Part shown: positions 14,890-23,550 of the stretch, piece by piece
How positions within the stretch are numbered: the stretch's first letter is position 1
Layout: every line of letters begins with the position of its first letter
Source of the DNA: Streptomyces sp. CBMA123
GTDB lineage: Bacteria; Actinomycetota; Actinomycetes; Streptomycetales; Streptomycetaceae
DNA length: 41,545 nt
Reading direction: 5' to 3'
NCBI RefSeq assembly: GCF_014596465.1
Contig: NZ_MECK01000608.1
Coordinates: 1-41,545 of the forward strand
Program-made: the position numbers and the translations under genes
The notes under the pieces: generated by a model
Database searches by the model: none
What the model was told of the DNA's origin: nothing
The model's input: the letters and a program-made list of their open reading frames with translations, nothing else

Positions 14890-15858
14890 ATGCGGATCCT
14901 CGTACTCGGCGGTACCTCCTTCGTCGGCCGCGCGATCGCCGCCGACGCCCTGCGCAGCGGCGCCGAGGTCACCCTCTTCAACCGCGGCAGGACCAACCCC
15001 GGCCTCTTCCCCGAGGCCCGCCACCTCCTCGGCGACCGCGACACCGGCGACCACACCGCCCTGCGCGAGGGCCACTGGGACGCCGTGGTGGACGTCACCG
15101 GCTACCGCCCCCACCAGGTCGGCCAGGCCATGACCGCCCTCGGCGACCGGGTCGGCCGCTACCTCTTCGTCTCCAGCCACGCCGTCTACCGCCGGGACGG
15201 ACTCGCCCCCGGCTCGGACGAGTCCGCCCCGCTCCGCGAGCCGCTGCGCGAGGCCGAGCAGCTGACCGAGGAGACGTACGGCCGGCTCAAGGTCGCCTGC
15301 GAGCAGGACGTCACCGCCCGCTACGGCGACCGGGCGACGATCGTGCGCCCCGGCAAGGTGGCCGGGCCGTACGACGAGCAGCGCGGGCTGACCTACTGGG
15401 TGCGCCGGGCGGCCCGCGGCGGCCGGATCGCGCTGCCCGGGCGCCCCGAGCAGCCCGTGCAGGTGGTCGACTCGCGCGATCTGGCCCGGCTGGTGCTCCG
15501 GCTGCTCCAGGACGGCCGGCCGGGCGCCTTCCACGCCGTCGGCCCGGCCGAACCGACCACCCTCGGCGGGCTGATCACCACCTGCGCCGAGGTCGCCGGC
15601 ACCGAGGTCGAGATCGTCCCCGTGCCGCCGGAGAGCGCCCCGCCGCCGTTCTTCCCGCTGGTCCGGGCCGAACCGCTCTGGCCGGGCCAGCAGCGTGACC
15701 CGGCCCGGGCCCGCGCGGCCGGGCTGCCCGCCACCCCGCTCGCGGTGACCGCCGCCGACGTGCTCGCCTGGGACCGCGGCCGCGGCGAGCCGCCGCTCGG
15801 CCACGGCTTCACCCCCGAGCAGGAGGCCCTGGTCCTCGCGGAGGCGGACACCCGATGA
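14890..15858 (+). CDS. NAD-dependent epimerase/dehydratase family protein
   Basis: A 322-residue extended short-chain dehydrogenase/reductase. The Rossmann motif is MRILVLGGTSFVGRAIA. The segment WDAVVDVTGYRPHQV, SSHAVYR (in place of the usual SSxxxYG) and YGRLKVACE give the catalytic Ser and the YxxxK pair (ETYGRLK). It resembles actinobacterial UDP-glucose 4-epimerase-like or isoflavone-reductase-like proteins and not a defined deoxysugar enzyme. The nearest -10 is 7 bases upstream, so the message may have no leader. It could be a cluster boundary gene; no other deoxysugar genes are present in the window, which argues against a sugar pathway. Confidence 0.85.
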   Translation: MRILVLGGTSFVGRAIAADALRSGAEVTLFNRGRTNPGLFPEARHLLGDRDTGDHTALREGHWDAVVDVTGYRPHQVGQAMTALGDRVGRYLFVSSHAVYRRDGLAPGSDESAPLREPLREAEQLTEETYGRLKVACEQDVTARYGDRATIVRPGKVAGPYDEQRGLTYWVRRAARGGRIALPGRPEQPVQVVDSRDLARLVLRLLQDGRPGAFHAVGPAEPTTLGGLITTCAEVAGTEVEIVPVPPESAPPPFFPLVRAEPLWPGQQRDPARARAAGLPATPLAVTAADVLAWDRGRGEPPLGHGFTPEQEALVLAEADTR

Positions 15859-16022
15859 CCACCGGCCCGGTGGTGGATTGACGCAGGGTCCCCCCTCCTG
15901 ACCGATTGTCAGTGCCACCCGCTAGGGTCGGGCCCGAACAATCGCGCCACACCGGTACGAATCAGCATCAGCACGCCCAGTGCGCCCAGAAACGCCCAGC
16001 ACTACCGCCACCAGGGGGGACC

Positions 16023-16832
16023 ATGACCACTCCGGGCACCAGCCCGCTCACCACCGCCGACCTCGTGGACGGCTGGCGCCGGGTCGGCGTCCGCCCCGGC
16101 ATGGCGCTGATCGTGCACTCCTCGCTGTCCAGCCTCGGCCGGGTCGAGGGCGGGGCCGAGGCCGTGGTGGCCAGTCTGCGCGAGGCCGTCGGGCCGGGCG
16201 GCACGGTGGCCGTGCCCGCCTTCACCGGCTCCACGGTCTGCGACCCGGCGCCGGACCACGCGGGCCTGCCCACCCCCGAGATCGCCGAACTCCGTTCCCG
16301 CGTCCCGCTGTTCCACCCTGACCTGCCGTCACCGATGGGCGCGGTGTCCGAGGCACTGCGCGCCCTGCCGGAGAGCCTGCGCAGCACCCACCCGCAGGCC
16401 TCGGTCGCCGCCGTCGGCGCCCACGCCCGGGAGGTGACGGCCCGCCGCTCGCTGGGCTTCGCCGTCGGCCGGGAGTCGCCCTTCGGCGCGCTGCACGACC
16501 TCGGCGGGTACGTGCTGCTGGTCGGCGTGGGCCACAACCGCAACACCTTCCTGCACTACGCGGAGACCTTCGCGCCGAACCGCCGACTGAAGCTCCGCCG
16601 CTTCCCGATGGCGATCCAGGGCGAGCGGGTCTGGATCGAGTCCTCCGACGTGGGCAACGACAACGACACCCACTTCCCGGTCGTGGGCCGGGAGTTCGAG
16701 GAGCTGGCGGGCATCCGCGAGGTGCTGGTCGGCAACGCGCCCTGCCGGCTGGTCCCGGTCCGCGAGCTCATACCCTTCGCCGTCCGCCGCCTGACCGAAC
16801 TGCTGGCAGCGGACGGCTCCGGAGCGGCGTAG
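16023..16832 (+). CDS. AAC(3)-family N-acetyltransferase
   Basis: A 269-residue protein of the antibiotic N-acetyltransferase (AAC(3)/YokD) family. Members move an acetyl group from acetyl-CoA to an amine. Key blocks are MALIVHSSLSSLGRVEGGAE, GTVAVPAFTGS, PSPMGAVSEALR, THPQASVAAVGAHA and LLVGVGHNRNTFLHYAE, the last including the His and Glu region. ATG at 16023 has AGGGGGA just upstream. It is the last plus-strand gene before a strong terminator. True aminoglycoside resistance cannot be claimed, as many actinobacterial relatives act on other amines. Self-protection or tailoring of a cluster product are both possible. Confidence 0.85.
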   Translation: MTTPGTSPLTTADLVDGWRRVGVRPGMALIVHSSLSSLGRVEGGAEAVVASLREAVGPGGTVAVPAFTGSTVCDPAPDHAGLPTPEIAELRSRVPLFHPDLPSPMGAVSEALRALPESLRSTHPQASVAAVGAHAREVTARRSLGFAVGRESPFGALHDLGGYVLLVGVGHNRNTFLHYAETFAPNRRLKLRRFPMAIQGERVWIESSDVGNDNDTHFPVVGREFEELAGIREVLVGNAPCRLVPVRELIPFAVRRLTELLAADGSGAA

Positions 16833-16845
16833 CCCGGCCGAGCCG

Positions 16846-16879
16846 CCGTTCGCGCTCCCGTTCCCGAACGCGAACGGCC
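16846..16879. terminator. Bidirectional terminator hairpin
   Basis: GCCGTTCGCG (16846-16855) pairs perfectly with CGCGAACGGC (16870-16879), with a 14-base loop. It separates the convergent AAC(3)-like gene (stop 16832) and M1 peptidase gene (stop 16919). Confidence 0.65.
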
Positions 16880-16918
16880 GGCCGGGCCACGCCCGTCACC
16901 TCACCACCGGGCCGAACG

Positions 16919-18457
16919 TCAACGCCGCGTGTCGTGGACGGAGTCGGTCGCCTGGATCTTCTTCCAGGACTTCGGCTCCACCAGCGCCTGGACGTCACCC
17001 CGGTCCGCGTCGCTCCGCGCACCCGGCGCCAACGAGGCCGCCGCCGGGGTGCCCGGCGCCACCGGCCCGACGGCCGGCTTGGCGGCGGTGAACAGCCAGG
17101 TGGTGAAGAGGTCGCCGAGCTTCTGCCCGGACACCTTCTCCGCGTACGCCTGGAACTCCGGGATGGTCGCGTTGCCGTACTTGCGCTCGGTGGGCCAGCC
17201 CTTGAGGATCCGGAAGAACTTCTCGTCCCCGACGGTGTTGCGCAGCGCCTGGATGGCCACCGCGCCCCGGTCGTACACGGCGCTGGCGAACTGGTTGTCC
17301 GGCCCCGGGTCTCCCGGCTTGACGGTCCAGAAGGCGTCGTCGGCCGGGTGTGAGGCGTAGATGTAGTCGGCCAGCTCCTGCGCGGTGCCCTCGTTCTCGT
17401 GCTCGGACCAGAGCAGCTGGGCGTACCGGGCGAAGCCCTCGTTCAGCCAGATGTCGCTCCAGCGCGAGAGCGAGACGCTGTCGCCGTACCACTGGTGCGC
17501 CAGCTCGTGCACGACCACCGAGGTGTTGGTGCCCTTGGCGAACTGCTTGGGGCTGTAGAAGACCCGGGTCTGGGTCTCCAGGGCGTAGCCGGTCGGGACG
17601 TTGGGCACGTAGCCGCCGACCGAGCTGAACGGGTAGTCGCCGAAGTAGCCGCTCAGCCAGTCCACCACCTCGCCGGTGCGCTCGACGCTGGCCCGGGCCG
17701 CGTCCGCGTTCTCGCCGAGGTCCTTGCTGTACGCGTTGTAGACCGGCAGCCCGCTCGCGGTGGTATCGGTGGTGATGTCGAACTTGCCGACGGCGAGGGT
17801 GGCCAGGTAGGTCGCCTGGGGCTTGTTCTCGCGCCAGCTGTAGCGGGTCCAGCCGGCTTGCGAGCTGGTACCGGTCAGCACGCCGTTGCTGATCACCTGG
17901 TTGCCGTCCGGCACCTGCACCGAGACGTCGTAGGTGGCCTTGTTGCTCGGGTGGTCGTTGCTCGGGAACCACCACCAGGCCGCCTCGGGCTCGTCGGCCG
18001 CCACCGCGCCGTCCGGGGTGCGGTGCCAGGCCGTGAAGCCGTACTTCTTGACCGTCGACGGCACGCCCTTGTAGCGGACCACCACGGTGGCCTGGCTGCC
18101 CTTGGCCAGCGGCCGGGCCGGGGTGATCTGCAGCTCCTGCTCGCCGCTGGTGGCGAAGGCCGCGGGCCGCCCGTTGACCCGCACCTCGGAGACGTTCAGC
18201 GCGAAGTCCAGGTCGAACCGGGAGAGGTCCTGGGTCGCCGTGGCCAGGATGGTGGTGGTGCCCTCCAGCTCGTCGGTCGCGGGCTGGTACTTCAGCCGGA
18301 TGTCGTAGTGCGAGACGCGGTAGCCGCCGTTGCCGTAGGTCGGGTAGTAGGGGTCGCCGATCCCGGCCGCGCCGGGTTGGAAGTCGGCTGCCGAGGCGGG
18401 GACGGCCAGGAACAGGCTCACAGCACTGGCGGCGGAGACGATCAGTCTCTTGCGCAA
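16919..18457 (-). CDS. Secreted M1-family metallopeptidase
   Basis: A 512-residue zinc aminopeptidase-like protein. A signal peptide (MRKRLIVSAASAVSLFLAVP, with ASA-AD cleavage near residue 23) shows export. The zinc site is HELAHQWYGD with His317, Glu318 and His321, and the third ligand Glu340 in WLNEGFARY. The N-terminal beta domain (about residues 45-230) is followed by the catalytic domain. It is shorter than full-length PepN because the C-terminal helical domain is missing, as in other secreted streptomycete members. TTG at 18457 is the start because GGAGG lies 7 bases upstream and no ATG or GTG is suitable. It probably trims peptides outside the cell. Confidence 0.92.
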   Translation of the reverse strand: MRKRLIVSAASAVSLFLAVPASAADFQPGAAGIGDPYYPTYGNGGYRVSHYDIRLKYQPATDELEGTTTILATATQDLSRFDLDFALNVSEVRVNGRPAAFATSGEQELQITPARPLAKGSQATVVVRYKGVPSTVKKYGFTAWHRTPDGAVAADEPEAAWWWFPSNDHPSNKATYDVSVQVPDGNQVISNGVLTGTSSQAGWTRYSWRENKPQATYLATLAVGKFDITTDTTASGLPVYNAYSKDLGENADAARASVERTGEVVDWLSGYFGDYPFSSVGGYVPNVPTGYALETQTRVFYSPKQFAKGTNTSVVVHELAHQWYGDSVSLSRWSDIWLNEGFARYAQLLWSEHENEGTAQELADYIYASHPADDAFWTVKPGDPGPDNQFASAVYDRGAVAIQALRNTVGDEKFFRILKGWPTERKYGNATIPEFQAYAEKVSGQKLGDLFTTWLFTAAKPAVGPVAPGTPAAASLAPGARSDADRGDVQALVEPKSWKKIQATDSVHDTRR

Positions 18458-18639
18458 CGTGGTCCTCCAGGATCACCGGAACGATCGGTCGGATCGATCC
18501 TTGTCCCGGTGGCCCGGTGCCCACTCCCCATTTGTGAGATGTTCATGAAAAGAAACGCGCCGAAATGACGGTGCGACACCACCGTCACGCGCCCCACCCG
18601 TCCCGGCCGCCCCACCCGTTCAGCCGTCCCGACGGCCGC

Positions 18640-19512
18640 TCAGGCCCCGAGCACCACCGGTGCCCGCACCAACGACCCGTACTCCGTCCAGGAGCCGTCG
18701 TAGTTCTTCACGTGCGGGTAGCCCAGCAGCTCGGTGAGCGCGAACCAGGTGTGCGCGGACCGCTCGCCGATCCGGCAGTAGGCGATCACCTCGCGCTCCG
18801 CCCCGATCCCCTTGCCCCCGTACAGCTCCCGCAGCTCCTCCGCCGAGCGGAACGAGCCGTCGTCGTTGGCCGCCTGCGACCAGGGCACGTTGATCGCCCC
18901 GGGGATGTGCCCGGGCACCTGGGCCTGCTCCTGCGGCAGGTGGGGTGGCGCGATCAGCTCGCCCCGGAACTCCGCCGGGGAGCGGACGTCCACCAGCACC
19001 GCGTCCGCGCCGGGCTTGGCGAACACCTCCGCCTTGGCGAGCACCTCGTCCCGCAGCGCCCGCAGCTCGGGCCGCTCGGGGCCGGTCAGCCGGTAGCCGG
19101 TGTGCTGGTAGTCCATCACTTCGTGGGTCAGCTCCCGCCCCTCCAGCTCCCACTTCTTGCGCCCGCCGTCCAGCAGCTTCACCGGCCCGAAGCCGCGCAG
19201 CCGCAGCAGCCAGTAGGCGTAGGCGGCGAACCAGTTGTTGTTGCCGCCGTACAGCACCACCGTGGTGTCGCCCTCCACCCCGGCGGCGCGCAGCAGGTGC
19301 TGGACGGCCTCGCGGTCGGCGTAGTCGCGGCCGACCTGGCTGTGCAGGTCGGTGGTCCAGTTCCAGCCGACCGCGCCGGGGATGTGCTCCCGGTCGTAGG
19401 CGTCGGTGTCCTCGTCGACTTCGACGACCCTGATCGTCCCGTCGTCCAGGTGGCCGGCCAGCCACTCGGTGCGGACCAGCGCTTCGGGATGTGCGTAGCC
19501 GTTGCCGGTCAT
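18640..19512 (-). CDS. Thiosulfate/3-mercaptopyruvate sulfurtransferase (rhodanese)
   Basis: A 290-residue tandem rhodanese protein. The first, inactive domain spans about residues 10-130 (LVRTEWLAGHLDDGTIRVVE, YDREHIPGAVGWNW) and the second about 155-285. The active Cys246 lies in the loop CRIGERSAHTWF, which is characteristic of the thiosulfate-type sulfurtransferase group. ATG at 19512 has GAAGGAGG at the correct distance; an in-frame ATG 23 codons upstream lacks this. It transfers sulfane sulfur to cyanide or thiols and supports sulfur metabolism. The gene stands alone, between a promoter region and the M1 peptidase. Confidence 0.92.
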   Translation of the reverse strand: MTGNGYAHPEALVRTEWLAGHLDDGTIRVVEVDEDTDAYDREHIPGAVGWNWTTDLHSQVGRDYADREAVQHLLRAAGVEGDTTVVLYGGNNNWFAAYAYWLLRLRGFGPVKLLDGGRKKWELEGRELTHEVMDYQHTGYRLTGPERPELRALRDEVLAKAEVFAKPGADAVLVDVRSPAEFRGELIAPPHLPQEQAQVPGHIPGAINVPWSQAANDDGSFRSAEELRELYGGKGIGAEREVIAYCRIGERSAHTWFALTELLGYPHVKNYDGSWTEYGSLVRAPVVLGA

Positions 19513-19656
19513 CCCAGGCCCTCCTTCGCTCTGCCCAGGCTGCGGTGCCCGACCACGGGCACGGGCAGACCACGAGGGCACGACGAGGCGCCGGCGACCG
19601 GGCCGGACAGTTCGACGCTACGCCGCCAGCCCGGCCCGGGCCACCCCGACCGACAG

Positions 19657-19695
19657 ACGGCCCGGCGATCGGTGCACTACCGATCGCCGGGCCGT
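19657..19695 (-). terminator. Strong terminator hairpin
   Basis: ACGGCCCGGCGATCGGT (19657-19673) and ACCGATCGCCGGGCCGT (19679-19695) form a perfect 17-bp stem with loop GCACT. It follows the stop of the small secreted protein (19723) on the minus strand, before the rhodanese gene begins at 19512. Confidence 0.75.
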
Positions 19696-19722
19696 CCCGC
19701 GGGTGAGCCGATTCCGTCGGCC

Positions 19723-20055
19723 TCAGGAGAAGACGACCGAGCGCAGCTTCAGCCGGTCGCCGAGCCGCTTGCCGGGGTTCATCACGTAGTAGGTGTCACC
19801 GTGGCAGCCGAAGTCCAGGAAGACCGTCGCCGTGGACCTGGTGAAGTTCTCCGGCGCGAAGGCCGGGGTTTCCTCCGTTGCACCGAACAGGTCGATGCAC
19901 TTTCCGCTCTCCGGGTCGGCGATCCCGGCCGGGACACCGGGGAGGCGCCCGACCTTGTAGAGGAAGTCACCGGTCGCGGCGTTGGCCGACATCGGGACGG
20001 CGAGGACGAGGGCGGCGGCGCTGGCCACGGCGAGGACAGCATTGCGGAGACGCAT
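19723..20055 (-). CDS. Small secreted protein of unknown function
   Basis: A 110-residue precursor. The first 27 residues form a classical signal peptide (MRLRNAVLAVASAAALVLAV, with SANA-A cleavage), leaving about 83 residues. The mature part has two Cys (in SGKCIDLFG and DFGCHGDT), probably one disulfide, and no known domain that I recognise. ATG at 20055 is chosen because it begins the signal peptide and GAAAGG lies upstream; an open frame extends 49 codons farther but has low-GC, non-coding character. The upstream gap to 20244 is AT-rich for this genome, with a small inverted repeat (CCAC/GTGG around 20151-20166), and probably contains the promoter. Confidence 0.75.
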   Translation of the reverse strand: MRLRNAVLAVASAAALVLAVPMSANAATGDFLYKVGRLPGVPAGIADPESGKCIDLFGATEETPAFAPENFTRSTATVFLDFGCHGDTYYVMNPGKRLGDRLKLRSVVFS

Positions 20056-20244
20056 GATCAAGGGCCTTTCAGGCGGTACCCGGGGTACCTGCGGAAACTG
20101 GTGCGGTATCACCCTAGAAGCCCAAAAACCGCAGAAACGGTTCTTCAAATCCACCCATTCGAGTGGTTTAAACAGCAAAGCCATTACCCGAACCATGGGC
20201 ATATGCCGCAGATATTCGAGGCTGAAATTCCGCCTTTCATATCT

Positions 20245-21126
20245 TCAGTTCGGCGGCGCCGTGAACAAGTACCCCGAGTCGATCAGCACCGGCAGGTACG
20301 TCTTCAGCGCCGCCACCGTCTGCGAGCGGTCCCCGCCGCCGTCGTGGTTGAGCACGATCGAGCCGGGCCGGACCTCCTTGAGGACGGTGTCGATGATCGC
20401 CGAGGTCCCCGGCCGGGACCAGTCCCGGGGGTCGACCGTCCAGCTCATGTTCCGCAGCCCGAGGTCGGCGGCCACCCTGAGCGACACCGGCGAGAAGTCC
20501 CCACCGGGCGCCCGGAACCAGGTCGGCAACCGCCCGGTGGTCCGTTGCAACAGGTCACTGGTCCGCTCCAGCTCGTCCCGCACGGCACTCTCGGACATGT
20601 GCCGCAGGTCCGGGTGGGTCCAGGTGTGGTTGGCGATGTGGTGCCCCCGGTCCGCGATCTCCCGCACCAGGGCCGGGTGTTCCACGGCGTTCTCGCCGAT
20701 CAGGAAGAAGGTCGCCCGGATCCCGTGCTGCTGGAGCAGCGCGAGCACCTGGGGCGTGTACCGGGGGTCCGGCCCGTCGTCGATGGTGAGCGCCACCACC
20801 CGCTGCGCCGGGTCCAGCTCGTACACCGGCTTGCTCTCCGCGTCACTGAGCGCCTTGCGGACGGGCTGCACGCCCGACGTGCCGGCGGCGGAGGGCGTGG
20901 CGGAGGCGGCGGCGGACGGCGGCACCGGGGAGGGCGTCGGGGAGGACGTGGCCGAGGGCACCGGGGCCCCCGGTGTCTCCGTCGCCAGGACCTCCGTCCG
21001 CCCCTCCGGAGCGGCGGCGACCCCGTCCCCTCCGCTCCAGGGGCCCTTGCAGGCGGAAGCGCCGCCGAGCAGCGACATCCCGGCGGCGACCAGCAGCAGC
21101 CTCCGCGAGGTGATGTGGGAGGCCAT
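20245..21126 (-). CDS. Polysaccharide deacetylase (NodB-type), exported lipoprotein
   Basis: A 293-residue exported deacetylase. The N-terminus has SRRLLLVAAG, a twin-arginine-like signal, and Cys26 in GGASACKG as a possible lipid attachment site. A Pro/Ser/Ala-rich linker of about 70 residues follows. The NodB domain (about 105-290) contains TIDDGPD with Asp116 and Asp117, HTWTHPDL with the metal His167 and His171, RAPGGDFSP, and NHDGGG near the end. It removes N-acetyl groups from peptidoglycan or chitin-like sugars. ATG at 21126 is preferred because it starts the signal, but an ATG 10 codons upstream (21156) is possible as neither has a clear ribosome site. Confidence 0.88.
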   Translation of the reverse strand: MASHITSRRLLLVAAGMSLLGGASACKGPWSGGDGVAAAPEGRTEVLATETPGAPVPSATSSPTPSPVPPSAAASATPSAAGTSGVQPVRKALSDAESKPVYELDPAQRVVALTIDDGPDPRYTPQVLALLQQHGIRATFFLIGENAVEHPALVREIADRGHHIANHTWTHPDLRHMSESAVRDELERTSDLLQRTTGRLPTWFRAPGGDFSPVSLRVAADLGLRNMSWTVDPRDWSRPGTSAIIDTVLKEVRPGSIVLNHDGGGDRSQTVAALKTYLPVLIDSGYLFTAPPN

Positions 21127-21364
21127 CGGGAACTTGATATGACGATCAGACAGCATTCTGGATGCTTGCCCCGCGGGTCACCACCGCTCCCCGAGGGCAA
21201 CTCAGACGGCTCCGATCACCACTCCGACGGCCCACACCGGGGCCCCGCCACCCCGCCACCCCGGCCCGTCGACGGATCTTCCCCGACCGGACGCCCCGGT
21301 TCCCCCCGGGGCCGCTACGCTGTGCCTTCCCCAGTGTGATGATCTGCCATCAGAGGACGTGGCC

Positions 21365-22222
21365 ATGACGACAAGTCAGGACTTCCCCCAGCAGGGCCCG
21401 CAGGACGACGACGCCGAGCTGAGCCAGTGGGAACGTTTCGGCGTCGACACCACCACTCCGCACTCCGCACGGGTCTACGACTACTGGCTGGGCGGCAAGA
21501 CCAACTTCCCGCCGGACCGCGCCATGGGCCAGGCCATCGAGGAGGCTGTGCCCAGCGTCAAGGAGATGGCCAAGGCCAACCGGTCCTTCCAGGGCCGGGC
21601 CGTGCGCCACCTCGCCCGGGAACACGGCATCCGCCAGTTCCTCGACCTCGGCACCGGCATCCCCACCTCGCCGAACACCCACGAGATCGCCGAGGCCGTC
21701 AGCCCCGGCACCCGGGTGGTCTACGTCGACAACGACCCGATCGTGCTCGCCCACGCCCGCGCCCTGATGGTCTCCAGCCCGGCCAGCCGCACCACCTACA
21801 TCCACGCCGACCTGCGCAAGCCCGAGGAACTCTTCGCCGACCCGGCGCTCACCTCCACGCTGGACCTCACCCAGCCCGTCGGCCTGCTGATGATCGCCGT
21901 ACTGATGCTGATCGCCGACGAGGACGACCCGTGGGGCCGGGTCGCCGCGCTGCGCGACGCCCTGCCCGCCGGCAGCTGCATCGCCCTCACCACCCCCACC
22001 GCGGACTTCGCCCCGGAAGCGGTCGGCAAGGTCGCCGAAGCGGCCCGGGCCGGCGGAATGACCCTCGTCCCCCGCGGCTACGACGACGTACTCCGCTTCT
22101 TCGACGGCTGGGACCTGGTCGAACCGGGCCTCTCCCCAGTGCTCGCCTGGCGGCCCGACGGCGAGCCCCCCGCCGACCCGAAGGCCGCCTACTACTGGGG
22201 CGGCGTCGCCATCAAGCGCTGA
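21365..22222 (+). CDS. SAM-dependent methyltransferase, DUF574 (Methyltransf_19) family
   Basis: A 285-residue protein of the streptomycete DUF574 family. The blocks TTTPHSARVYDYWLGGKTNF, QFLDLGTGIPTSPNTHEIAE (SAM-binding), VVYVDNDPIVLAHARALM and VGLLMIAVLMLIADEDDPW are all characteristic, and the end YYWGGVAIKR is typical. ATG at 21365 is chosen because GAGG lies 8 bases upstream; the GTG two codons earlier would be too close to it. These proteins are abundant in streptomycetes; their substrates are mostly unknown. It faces the DNA glycosylase gene and nothing else here links it to a pathway. Confidence 0.9.
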   Translation: MTTSQDFPQQGPQDDDAELSQWERFGVDTTTPHSARVYDYWLGGKTNFPPDRAMGQAIEEAVPSVKEMAKANRSFQGRAVRHLAREHGIRQFLDLGTGIPTSPNTHEIAEAVSPGTRVVYVDNDPIVLAHARALMVSSPASRTTYIHADLRKPEELFADPALTSTLDLTQPVGLLMIAVLMLIADEDDPWGRVAALRDALPAGSCIALTTPTADFAPEAVGKVAEAARAGGMTLVPRGYDDVLRFFDGWDLVEPGLSPVLAWRPDGEPPADPKAAYYWGGVAIKR

Positions 22223-22253
22223 ACCCGGCACAACGCGGCTGTTGGGGCGAGCC

Positions 22254-23123
22254 TCACTTCAACAGCCGCGACAGCCGCCGGTCCGCCAGCGGCTTGCCCC
22301 CGGTCTGGCAGGTCGGGCAGTACTGCAGCGAGGAGTCCGCGAAGGACACCTCCCGCACCGTGTCCCCGCAGACCGGGCAGGGCTGACCGGTCCGCCCGTG
22401 CACCCGCAGCCCCAGCTTCTTCTCCGCCTTCAGCTCCCCCGCCGCCAGCCCGCGCGAGCGCTCCACCGCCTCCCGCAACGTGCCGCCGAGCGCCTCGTAC
22501 AGCCGCGCCGTCTCCTCCTCCGTGAGGCTGGACGCCAGCTTGTACGGCGACATCCGGGCCGCGTGCAGCACCTCGTCCGAGTACGCGTTGCCCACCCCCG
22601 CCAACACGCTCTGGTCCCGCAGCACCCCCTTCAACCGACGCCGGTCGCCCCGCAACAAAGCGGCGAAGTCCCCCACCGTGAACCCCGGATCCAGCGGATC
22701 CGGCCCGAGCCTGGCCACCCCCGGCACCTCCGCCGGATCGCCCACCACATACACGGCGAGCCCCTTCTTCGTCCCCGCCTCGGTCAAGTCGAACCCGTCC
22801 CCGCCCTCCCCCGCCAGCCGCACCCGCAACGCCAACGGATTCCGCGGACTCGGACGCGGCGGCTCCGCGGGCAACCCGTCCTTCCACCGCAACCACCCCG
22901 CCCTGGCCAGGTGGACCACCAGGTGCAGCCCGCCCGCCTCGATGTCCAGGAACTTCCCGCGCCGCGTCACCGCCCCCACCGTCCGCCCCTCCAGCGCACT
23001 CACCGGCGGGTCATACGTCTTCAGCGCACTGACCGCCACCGGCTGCACCCGAGCGATCTCCCGCCCGACCAACCGCTCGGCCAGGAACACACTCAACGCC
23101 TCCACCTCAGGCAGCTCCGGCAT
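22254..23123 (-). CDS. Fpg/Nei family DNA glycosylase
   Basis: A 289-residue base-excision repair enzyme that removes oxidised bases and cuts the abasic site. It starts MPELPEVEALSVFLAERLVG, so after Met removal Pro is the Schiff-base nucleophile and Glu the next catalytic residue. The helix-two-turn-helix is LKGVLRDQSVLAGVGNAYSDEVLH, and the C-terminal zinc finger has CPVCGDTVRE and CPTC. Length is normal for the family. ATG at 23123 is fixed by the needed N-terminal Pro. Its upstream region has an unusual G-rich tract on the coding strand (23214-23289) and a long palindrome. Sequence does not tell Fpg (8-oxoguanine) from Nei (oxidised pyrimidine) specificity with certainty. Confidence 0.92.
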   Translation of the reverse strand: MPELPEVEALSVFLAERLVGREIARVQPVAVSALKTYDPPVSALEGRTVGAVTRRGKFLDIEAGGLHLVVHLARAGWLRWKDGLPAEPPRPSPRNPLALRVRLAGEGGDGFDLTEAGTKKGLAVYVVGDPAEVPGVARLGPDPLDPGFTVGDFAALLRGDRRRLKGVLRDQSVLAGVGNAYSDEVLHAARMSPYKLASSLTEEETARLYEALGGTLREAVERSRGLAAGELKAEKKLGLRVHGRTGQPCPVCGDTVREVSFADSSLQYCPTCQTGGKPLADRRLSRLLK

Positions 23124-23213
23124 GCGCCCAGTCTCCCGCACCCCCACACCACCCGCCCGCCCGCAGCCCGCCCCCAGCGGGCGCGCAGGGCGAAAGCCCG
23201 CGCGCCCGCAACA

Positions 23214-23289
23214 CCCACACCCCCAAGCCACCCCCACCCACCCCCGCACCCCTCCCCCCACCTCCCCCACCCACCCACCCCCTCACCCC
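23214..23289 (-). promoter_or_regulatory. Dense G-quadruplex-type tract upstream of the glycosylase
   Basis: On the minus (coding) strand, twelve runs of three to six G occur in 76 bases, mostly with 1- to 4-base loops. Examples are GGGTGGGTGGGGG (23282-23270) and GGGGGGAGGGG (23259-23249). The tract lies about 90-170 bases upstream of the glycosylase ATG, in the promoter or leader. It exceeds ordinary GC-rich intergenic sequence in this window. Confidence 0.7.
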
Positions 23290-23354
23290 ACCAGGCGAGA
23301 GGGACGCGCTGCGGAAGGGGGCGGCGCAGGGGGTGGCTGCGGAGAGGGGCGTGA

Positions 23355-23423
23355 CGGGTGATTTTCAGACTGCCAACGGCGCCCAGCCCCCCTCGATGAG
23401 GGTCGGCAGTCCGAAAATCACCC
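23355..23423. repeat. 22-bp-arm palindromic element with inner hairpin
   Basis: Arms at 23355-23376 and 23402-23423 are 22 bases each and inverted, with two differences. The arms start GGGTGATTTTC, AT-rich compared with the surroundings. The 25-base centre contains a second small hairpin, CCCTC-GAT-GAGGG (23389-23401). On a minus-strand RNA both differences become G-U pairs, so that strand folds completely. It lies between divergent genes, so it is not a normal gene terminator. Confidence 0.7.
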
Positions 23424-23550
23424 AGCCCCCGGAGCGGCCACCCCCGGAGCCGCCCCCGGCACCCACCCACCCTCCCGAGAGCCCCCCGAAAACAGCACCC
23501 CCCTTTGCCCCCCACCCCCCAGAAGCGCAGGCTGGTCCGAAGGAGGCGCC

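Noticed and set aside
16023..16832. A true aminoglycoside resistance gene
   Set aside because: The family is right, but many members act on other amines and no residue pattern allows that claim.
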